From: Mesobacillus sp. AQ2
GTDB lineage: Bacteria; Bacillota; Bacilli; Bacillales; Cytobacillaceae
NCBI RefSeq assembly: GCF_030122805.1
Contig: NZ_CP126080.1
Location: 4,097,501 to 4,161,500 of the forward strand
Length of the DNA: 64,000 nucleotides
Direction: 5' to 3'
Shown: positions 58,508-64,000 of the stretch, piece after piece
How the letters are laid out: the number at the start of each line of letters is the position of its first letter
Position numbering within the stretch: position 1 is the stretch's first letter
The notes under the pieces: generated by a model
The model's database searches: none
Seen by the model: the letters and a program-made list of their open reading frames with translations, nothing else
Told to the model about the DNA's origin: nothing
Made by a program: the position numbers and the translations under genes

Positions 58508-59428
58508 TTGCAAATTTACACTCCCGATGAAATCGCCTCCATGCTGAAGATTTCAAAGCATACCGTCTATGAAATGATCAAGCGCGGAGACCTTGCCGCT
58601 TTCAAAGTGGGCAATAAGATGCGCATCGAAGAAAGCGAGTTTGAAAGATACAAAACCAGCATGTCCGCAACTCCTGCCAGAGTTCAGGAAGCAAAGGGAA
58701 ATTCCCAGCATTCTGTGCAGCTCGCTGGCAGCCATGATTTCCTGGTCGAACAGCTGGTAAAGTACATAGCCTCTGAAGGAACGGGACTCAGCATCACTCC
58801 CTCCTACATCGGCAGTCTCGAAGGTCTGATGATGCTGTATCGCGGCAGCGCCGATATTGCGGCCGTCCATTTGCTCGACCCGACATCGCAGCAATACAAT
58901 CTTCCCTTCATCCGGCAGCTGTTTGTCCACGAGCCTATTACCGTTATGAGGCTTGCTTCAAGGGAGCAGGGTATGATTGTCGCGAAGGGCAATCCAAAGG
59001 ATATTACCGGGGTCAAAGATTTGGCAAGGACTGACGTCACTATTGTCAATCGCCAAAAAGGAGCCGGCACCCGTTTCCTGCTCGATTCCTTCCTTGCCAA
59101 TGAAAAACTTGAGCCGACAAATGTGAAGGGTTATGAAAATGAAGAGTGGACACACCTGGGGGCTGCAGCTCATATCAGCAGGGGTACAGCAGATGCAGCA
59201 TTTGGAATCAGGTGCGCAGCAAGCCAGCTAGGTCTCGATTTCATCCCGCTCACGAGGGAACAGTTTGACTTAGTGTTCCGCTGGACTCCTGGAAACAAAG
59301 AAGCCCTCCAGCACTTGATCGACCTGATCCAGCTCACCAATTTCAAAGATAGCATTGCAGACCTTGATGGCTATGATGCTGAAGAATTCGGAAACATCAT
59401 TTATGGAAACCACTCAACGGAGGAATAA
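58508..59428 (+). CDS. HTH regulator with periplasmic-binding-protein-like domain, upstream of tungstate transporter
   Basis: 306 aa. The N-terminal excisionase/MerR-type helix-turn-helix (about residues 4-50, TPDEIASMLKISKHTVYEMI) is followed by a domain resembling molybdate/tungstate-binding proteins (about 75-295). It probably senses the oxyanion or its cofactor and controls the tup genes; that role is inferred. Begins with TTG behind AAGGAGGGAAG. Only 3 bp separate it from tupA. Confidence 0.85.
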   Translation: MQIYTPDEIASMLKISKHTVYEMIKRGDLAAFKVGNKMRIEESEFERYKTSMSATPARVQEAKGNSQHSVQLAGSHDFLVEQLVKYIASEGTGLSITPSYIGSLEGLMMLYRGSADIAAVHLLDPTSQQYNLPFIRQLFVHEPITVMRLASREQGMIVAKGNPKDITGVKDLARTDVTIVNRQKGAGTRFLLDSFLANEKLEPTNVKGYENEEWTHLGAAAHISRGTADAAFGIRCAASQLGLDFIPLTREQFDLVFRWTPGNKEALQHLIDLIQLTNFKDSIADLDGYDAEEFGNIIYGNHSTEE

Positions 59429-59431
59429 GGA

Positions 59432-60301
59432 ATGAAATTCAAACATTTAATTTCACTATTGCTTGTACTTATGTTCGCTTTTGTTACAGGCTGTTCTGAC
59501 TCCTCGACAAAGGAAGCTGAAAATCAGCAAGAGACAAAAACGGAAAAAACAGAAAAAACGGATTTGATCCTAGCGACAACTACCAGTACTCAGGATAGCG
59601 GCCTTCTTGATGTTCTGAAGCCTGATTTTGAAGAAAAAAACAATTATAATCTGAAAATCATTGCCGTTGGTACCGGACAGGCTCTTGAAATGGGAACACG
59701 CGGTGAAGCGGACGTCCTTCTTGTGCACGCACCTGCAGCGGAGGAAGAAATCGTAAAAAGCGGCGATGCCATCAACCGACAGAAGGTCATGTACAATGAC
59801 TTCATCATTGTTGGACCAGCTGAAGACCCAGCAAAAGTAAAAGGCTTAACAGTACCTGAAACATTGAAAAAAATCATTGATACAAAAGCTTCATTCGTGT
59901 CTCGTGGTGATGATTCCGGCACTCATAAAAAAGAGATCGAACTTTGGAAGAAATCTTCTCTTGATCCGAAAAGCCTTGGTGATGCATATATCGAAGCTGG
60001 ACAAGGGATGGGTGCAACACTGCAGATCGCTTCCGAAAAACAAGCTTATACTTTGACAGACCGTGCTACATTCCTGGCTCAGAAAAAGAACATGCCTGAC
60101 ACCGGAATTTTGGTTGAAGGTGACGAAAGCCTGCTGAATATTTATCACGTTATGCAAGTTAACGAGGAAAAACATGATAAAGTAAATGCAGAAGGTGCGA
60201 AAGCATTTGTCGACTATATGACCTCAGAAGAGACAAAGAAGATTATCAAGGAATTTGGCACCGATGAGTACGGCGAGCCATTATTCTTCCTTTTTGAATA
60301 A
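59432..60301 (+). CDS. tupA: Tungstate-binding lipoprotein TupA
   Basis: 289-aa lipoprotein, lipobox VTGC (C21), followed by an acidic/lysine linker. The TupA signatures TTTSTQDSGLL (about residues 49-59) and SRGDDSGTHKKE (about 154-165) are diagnostic for the tungstate-specific TupA family rather than ModA or WtpA. Tungsten (or molybdenum) delivered this way would feed pterin cofactor enzymes such as formate dehydrogenase. Confidence 0.93.
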   Translation: MKFKHLISLLLVLMFAFVTGCSDSSTKEAENQQETKTEKTEKTDLILATTTSTQDSGLLDVLKPDFEEKNNYNLKIIAVGTGQALEMGTRGEADVLLVHAPAAEEEIVKSGDAINRQKVMYNDFIIVGPAEDPAKVKGLTVPETLKKIIDTKASFVSRGDDSGTHKKEIELWKKSSLDPKSLGDAYIEAGQGMGATLQIASEKQAYTLTDRATFLAQKKNMPDTGILVEGDESLLNIYHVMQVNEEKHDKVNAEGAKAFVDYMTSEETKKIIKEFGTDEYGEPLFFLFE

Positions 60302-60335
60302 GAAAATTGGAACAGTCTTGATTATCCCGACAAGA

Positions 60336-60428
60336 AATGAAGCCGTTCTTTGGCTTCATTGGCAGGTACGAAGCATCTCCAGGGCTAAGGCGCTGGAGAT
60401 GGACAATTCTTGAAGTGTAATACTTCAA
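60336..60428 (+). other. Three consecutive hairpins between tupA and tupB
   Basis: Hairpins AATGAAGCC / GGCTTCATT (60336-60360), CATCTCCAG / CTGGAGATG (60374-60401) and TTGAAGT / ACTTCAA (60410-60428) follow the tupA stop. None has a terminator T run. They may stabilise the tupA message or set a lower level of tupBC. I cannot match them to a known riboswitch. Confidence 0.55.
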
Positions 60429-60476
60429 TTCTCAGAAATTTTGCAAGTACAAATTCAAAAGAAAGTCTGATTGCGT

Positions 60477-61175
60477 ATGGAACTTTTATTAGAAGGATTG
60501 AAAAAAGCGATAGAAATGATCCTGTCAGGAGACCGGGAAATCCTCGAGATTACCCTGCTGACGCTGAGGGTATCGATTACAGCTGTGCTGATCAGCACAA
60601 TGATCGGTATTCCAGCGGGAATGTTCCTTGGGCTTGCCCGATTTCCGGGAAGGAAGCTGCTCCTTGCCATCATCAATATCGGCATGGGCCTCCCTCCTGT
60701 CGTCGCTGGTCTATGGATCACTCTTTTCCTGTGGCGCTCTGGTCCGCTTGGCGATCTGGCCTGGCTGTACACGCCAACCGCAATCATCATGGCACAGATT
60801 CTCGTTTCACTGCCGATTGTCACAGCGCTGACAAGCACGGCATTCCAGCAAATCAATCCTAAACTGATCCTTCAGGTCAAAGCGCTTGGAGCGACGAAGT
60901 TCCAGCTATATTGGATTTTGATGAAAGAAGTAAAGCTTGCGATTCTTGCCGCCATCATAGCCGGATTTGGACGAGTCATTGCCGAGGTCGGCGCCGCAAT
61001 GATGGTCGGCGGCAATCTCAGCGGCGAGACCCGGATCCTCACGACTTCGATTGTCATGGAAGTATCGAAAGGCAATTTCGATATCGCTCTTGCACTTTCA
61101 TTCATCCTGATGACATTGGCGTTCATTATCACATTTAGCCTGACTTACTTACAGCAAAGGAAGCGGAGCCTATGA
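60477..61175 (+). CDS. tupB: Tungstate ABC transporter permease TupB
   Basis: 232-aa permease with about 5-6 helices and the EAA-type loop QVKALGATKFQLYWILMKE (about residues 140-158). It ends ATGA-overlapping tupC. The start is uncertain: ATG 60477 (MELLLEGLKKAIE) is chosen; TTG 60471 is in frame and both have only weak ribosome sites, in line with lower expression than tupA. Confidence 0.9.
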   Translation: MELLLEGLKKAIEMILSGDREILEITLLTLRVSITAVLISTMIGIPAGMFLGLARFPGRKLLLAIINIGMGLPPVVAGLWITLFLWRSGPLGDLAWLYTPTAIIMAQILVSLPIVTALTSTAFQQINPKLILQVKALGATKFQLYWILMKEVKLAILAAIIAGFGRVIAEVGAAMMVGGNLSGETRILTTSIVMEVSKGNFDIALALSFILMTLAFIITFSLTYLQQRKRSL

Positions 61176-61903
61176 CCCCACTGATTACTGTAAAAAATTT
61201 AGAAGTGAGAGCCGGGAAGAAAAACCTGCTGTCCATCCCCCACTTTGAGATACAAGACGGAGAAATCCTAGGGATCATGGGTCCGAATGGTGCTGGAAAA
61301 AGCACTTTTATAAAAGCTTTGTCCCTGCTGGAGAAACCAGCTCAGGGCTCGATTTTTTTCAAAGGTCAGGATATCTCTGACGATCTCTCTCTTAAGATGC
61401 GAAGAAAATTCGCTGTCGCGATGCAACAGCCGCTGCTTCTTGATACAACCGTTTTTCAAAATGTTGCGATTGGCTTGAAGCTAAGGAATCTTCCCCGCCA
61501 GGAAGTAAAGCAAAAGGTTGCCTACTGGCTGGAAAAATTCCAGATTAGCCATCTTGCCAAAAAACACGCAGCATACCTGTCCGGCGGCGAGGCCCAGCGT
61601 GTCAACCTTGCCCGGGCAATGGTGCTTGAGCCGGAAGTCCTGTTCCTCGATGAACCCTTCTCTGCACTTGACTTCCCCACGAAGGTGCAGTTATTGAAGG
61701 ATATTAAGTCGATTATCGGGCAGACGAAAACGACAACAGTTTTTGTCAGCCACGATCTTATGGAACTGAAATACCTTGCTGGAACGCTTGCGATCCTGAT
61801 GGATGGTGAGCTGAAACAGACTGGTCCCACAGAGGAAGTGTTGTCATCCCCCAACGCATCTGCTTCCACTTTTATAAATGATTGGAAAAGCCTTCTCAAT
61901 TAG
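61172..61903 (+). CDS. tupC: Tungstate ABC transporter ATPase TupC
   Basis: 243-aa ATPase with Walker A GPNGAGKST (about residues 36-44), signature LSGGEAQR, Walker B VLFLDEPFSALD and H-loop VSHDLME. Overlaps tupB by 4 bp. The cassette regulator-tupA-tupB-tupC is complete and ends in a terminator. Confidence 0.93.
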   Translation: MTPLITVKNLEVRAGKKNLLSIPHFEIQDGEILGIMGPNGAGKSTFIKALSLLEKPAQGSIFFKGQDISDDLSLKMRRKFAVAMQQPLLLDTTVFQNVAIGLKLRNLPRQEVKQKVAYWLEKFQISHLAKKHAAYLSGGEAQRVNLARAMVLEPEVLFLDEPFSALDFPTKVQLLKDIKSIIGQTKTTTVFVSHDLMELKYLAGTLAILMDGELKQTGPTEEVLSSPNASASTFINDWKSLLN

Positions 61904-61908
61904 TTGCT

Positions 61909-61943
61909 TAACAGCATGGCTGCAAGATGCCATGCTGTTTTTT
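61909..61943 (+). terminator. Terminator of the tup operon
   Basis: AACAGCATGGC TGCAAGAT GCCATGCTGTT followed by TTTTT. Confidence 0.9.
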
Positions 61944-61971
61944 CAAATAGAGGAAGGATATAAATTCAAGG

Positions 61972-62002
61972 AAAGCGGAGAGCCCTGCTCCTCCGCTTTT
62001 TT
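61972..62002. terminator. Second hairpin between convergent genes
   Basis: AAAGCGGAG / CTCCGCTTT stem with TTTTTT on the plus strand; the minus side is less T-rich. Probably serves as back-up for tupC and as the end of the gene at 62004. Confidence 0.65.
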
Positions 62003-62003
62003 G

Positions 62004-62561
62004 CTACTGCATATTCGTTTCCTTTTCCTGGTCAACAAGCTCATTCTCGTCCGCTTCAATGAAGAATGGGACTTTCATTTCAAGCAGGAAATCGATGAGC
62101 CCCTGCTTGTCTTTAATATTGCTCAGGCCTATATTGAAAGCCGGAAATCCTGTTTTGACATTCAGCCTGGCGAGACGCTGACCTCCCTTTGGCATTGCAT
62201 TCAGGTAGTATTCCTCATCCTTAAGGATAATGCCCAGTGTCGCATTATTATGTACCTCATATGGCAGAATCCCCTCAATGTCTTCCCAGGGAATGAAGCC
62301 AGGTCCTGCCTTCCCTCTTAATGTGAGACCGCGGTCACTGATTGTTACATTGGCCTCTTTTTGGAAAAAAGTTTTTCCGAGAAAGACCAGACTCCATCCA
62401 AGAATCAGGATGATTGCCCCAAACAATACAAGTCCTCCCCCATTTCCCTCTGGTTCTGACATCATGCTGAGGAATCCCCAACTAAATCCGATGGTCACGA
62501 GACTGATAAAAAAGAACAGGACCGCTATCCTCAGCTTGGAAAAATAAAAATCTTTCTCCAT
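62004..62561 (-). CDS. Membrane protein with PH-like domain (STM3941-like)
   Basis: 185 aa: two N-terminal transmembrane helices (about 12-32 and 42-62) followed by a cytosolic domain with a beta-rich PH-like pattern (ITISDRGLTLRG-type strand, WEDIEGILPYEV). It resembles the STM3941 group of uncharacterised proteins. Function unknown. A strong GGGGGAGCG ribosome site precedes the ATG. Confidence 0.68.
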   Translation of the reverse strand: MEKDFYFSKLRIAVLFFFISLVTIGFSWGFLSMMSEPEGNGGGLVLFGAIILILGWSLVFLGKTFFQKEANVTISDRGLTLRGKAGPGFIPWEDIEGILPYEVHNNATLGIILKDEEYYLNAMPKGGQRLARLNVKTGFPAFNIGLSNIKDKQGLIDFLLEMKVPFFIEADENELVDQEKETNMQ

Positions 62562-62706
62562 GTTTTCGCTCCCCCTTTTTTGTACACTTGGATAAATTAC
62601 CCATTATTGAAATGCATAAACCAGTTTATTCCATTTATCAAACACTTATTATCACTCTTCTTTTTTAGTATGATGAATATAAAGATATCCTTTGGAGTGA
62701 GCAAAT

Positions 62707-64000
62707 ATGGATCGCATTTCACTTAAAATAGGCATTGTATTTTTCATAACAATATTGATGGTTGAGGGCTTCCTGTTTTACTTTCTTCACTCATCAATCA
62801 TCCATTCACGAATTGATGAAGAACTGGATTCCCTGCTGACACGCGGGAATAACCATCGAGATATTCTGGAAACTTCCTATACTGCGGAAACGATTCACCA
62901 CATTACAACGATGGAATCCAGGACGGAAACTCATGTTGTCATCACCGGCCAGAATGGTGAAGTGGTTGCTTCCTCCATTCCGGTTGACCAATACATACAA
63001 AATATTATTACCGCAGCACCGGACGTTCCGCGAACCGGCTTGATCCTTGAGGATGACTGGCAGGACAAGAAGTACATTGCTTCGGTCAGCCCTTTAGAGG
63101 CAAATGGAAACGTCTATATGTTCAAGAACACGCAGCGTGTCCAGGGGCTGATCGCCAGGCTTAACAGGCATTTCTGGCTTGCGGGAATCCTGCTGCTTTC
63201 TTCAATGGTAGTCATCACACTTTTCCTTTCCAGATTCATTACAAAGCCAGTGATCAAAATGAATGAGGCAACCTTGAAGATCCGCCAGGGCGACTATTCT
63301 GTCGCTTTGCCCCGCCTTGGGAACGATGAGCTGGGAGAACTGGGGGAATCGATCAAAGTGCTGGCGGATGACCTCAACCATATCAAGCAGCAGCGCAGTG
63401 AGTTTCTCGCAAGCATTTCGCATGAACTAAGGACACCGCTGACTTATATAAAAGGTTATGCAGACATTGCTGGAAGGGAATCAACGAGTCCAGAGGACAA
63501 AAGCAAATACCTGCAAATTATCAATGAAGAAGCAGCCAGGCTGTCCGATCTCGTCAAGAGTTTATTCGATCTAGCCAAAATGGATGAGAATACTTTTCCC
63601 ATCCAAAAAGAGCCTTTGGAGCTTTGCGGATTTTTGCATAGCATCCAGATGAAAATGCTTCCCTCCTTCCAGGAGATAAATATCATGCTTAACTTAATCT
63701 GTGACGAGGAAAGCTATATCGAGGCCGATCCAGTCCGTTTTGAGCAGATCGTCATCAACCTGCTGGATAATGCCCGGAAGTATTCTGCTGCAGGCACAAC
63801 AACTACAATTCATGCATTTAAAAAGAGCGGCCGCACACATCTTACGATTGAAGATGAAGGGAAAGGCATCCCTAAAGAGGACCAGGCATGGGTTTTCGAC
63901 CGTTTTTACCGCGTCGACAAGTCGCGGTCATCATCCCTTGGCGGCTCTGGCCTTGGGCTAGCCATCGTAAAGGAGCTTGTGGAGGCGCATGGCGGCAAAA
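62707..64000 (+). CDS. Sensor histidine kinase, truncated by window end
   Basis: 431 codons visible. TM1 (about residues 7-29), an extracellular sensor domain (30-155), TM2 (about 157-177) and HAMP (about 178-230) precede the kinase domain. The phospho-acceptor is H239 in SISHELRTPL; N box NLLDNARKYS, G1 DEGKGIP, F box VFDRFYR and G2 GGSGLGL are intact. The stop lies beyond the window. GGAGTGAG precedes the ATG. No response regulator gene lies upstream, so one may follow outside the window. Signal unknown. Confidence 0.9.
   Translation, partial: MDRISLKIGIVFFITILMVEGFLFYFLHSSIIHSRIDEELDSLLTRGNNHRDILETSYTAETIHHITTMESRTETHVVITGQNGEVVASSIPVDQYIQNIITAAPDVPRTGLILEDDWQDKKYIASVSPLEANGNVYMFKNTQRVQGLIARLNRHFWLAGILLLSSMVVITLFLSRFITKPVIKMNEATLKIRQGDYSVALPRLGNDELGELGESIKVLADDLNHIKQQRSEFLASISHELRTPLTYIKGYADIAGRESTSPEDKSKYLQIINEEAARLSDLVKSLFDLAKMDENTFPIQKEPLELCGFLHSIQMKMLPSFQEINIMLNLICDEESYIEADPVRFEQIVINLLDNARKYSAAGTTTTIHAFKKSGRTHLTIEDEGKGIPKEDQAWVFDRFYRVDKSRSSSLGGSGLGLAIVKELVEAHGGK

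Noticed and set aside
60336..60428. Molybdenum/tungsten cofactor riboswitch
   Set aside because: I could not match the hairpins to the consensus of that riboswitch, and the place between tupA and tupB rather than upstream of the operon is unusual.
60410..60862. 150-aa plus-strand frame overlapping tupB
   Set aside because: Out of frame with the permease, no domain, shadow of tupB.

Overview
The window is chromosomal DNA from an endospore-forming, low-to-moderate GC member of the Bacillaceae (a Bacillus/Mesobacillus-type organism). The evidence is spore genes (CotF-like and YutH coat proteins, YhcN-type lipoprotein, YunB, LytH, a GerA-type germinant receptor), purine-rich ribosome binding sites, S-box and L-box riboswitches, Fur, FadR and CcpA-type sites, and gene order that largely follows the thr-yut-yun-suf(yur)-yus part of the B. 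subtilis chromosome as I remember it. There are no tRNA or rRNA genes, insertion sequences, phage genes or CRISPR arrays.

Layout. 1-2.6 kb: hom-thrC-thrB threonine operon (minus). 2.7-13.3 kb: a 2-hydroxyacid dehydrogenase, yutH, yutG, yutF, yutE with an EAL-domain gene, a 13-copy 52-bp repeat array, small genes, yutD, a YhcN-type lipoprotein, lipA and lytH. 13.3-17.1 kb: an NSS amino-acid symporter with its tiny MetS-like partner, and an NhaC-type transporter under a lysine riboswitch. 17.2-22.1 kb: yunB, an HD-GYP protein, yunC, yunD and yunF. 22.4-27.7 kb: sufCDSUB. 27.7-29.1 kb: an intergenic region with a cloverleaf-shaped inverted-repeat element, a second 52-bp array and one small gene. 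29.1-34.2 kb: yurZ, metNPQ and metY, with two S-box riboswitches. 34.2-38.2 kb: yusD, an MFS transporter, yusF-yusE, yusG, gcvH and yusI. 38.4-45.3 kb: fatty-acid beta-oxidation operon fadN-fadA-fadE behind a perfect FadR palindrome, a YuzL-like small gene, and proline dehydrogenase. 45.5-51.4 kb: two CotF-like coat genes and a siderophore uptake cassette (binding protein, two permeases, ATPase, FhuF-like reductase, YusU-like protein) with two Fur boxes. 51.6-56.6 kb: a three-gene germinant receptor operon and rodA. 57-62 kb: uppP, a HesB-like gene with an in-frame TGA, and a tungstate-type ABC cassette with its regulator. 62-64 kb: a membrane protein and a truncated histidine kinase.

Most notable points. 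(1) The gene at 57984-58259 (minus) reads as a full-length HesB/IscA-like protein only if the in-frame UGA at codon 32 (context GFG-UGA-GGP) is decoded. A stem-loop with a G in its apical loop starts 18 nt after the UGA, as expected for a bacterial SECIS. This is most likely a selenoprotein, missed by ordinary ORF calling. It lies next to a tungstate uptake cassette. (2) Five intergenic tandem arrays have near-constant periods of 52, 21, 52, about 31 and 20 bp, all close to whole helical turns. The two 52-bp arrays share sequence although they are about 19 kb apart. (3) A compact 140-bp cloverleaf-like inverted-repeat element lies upstream of suf.
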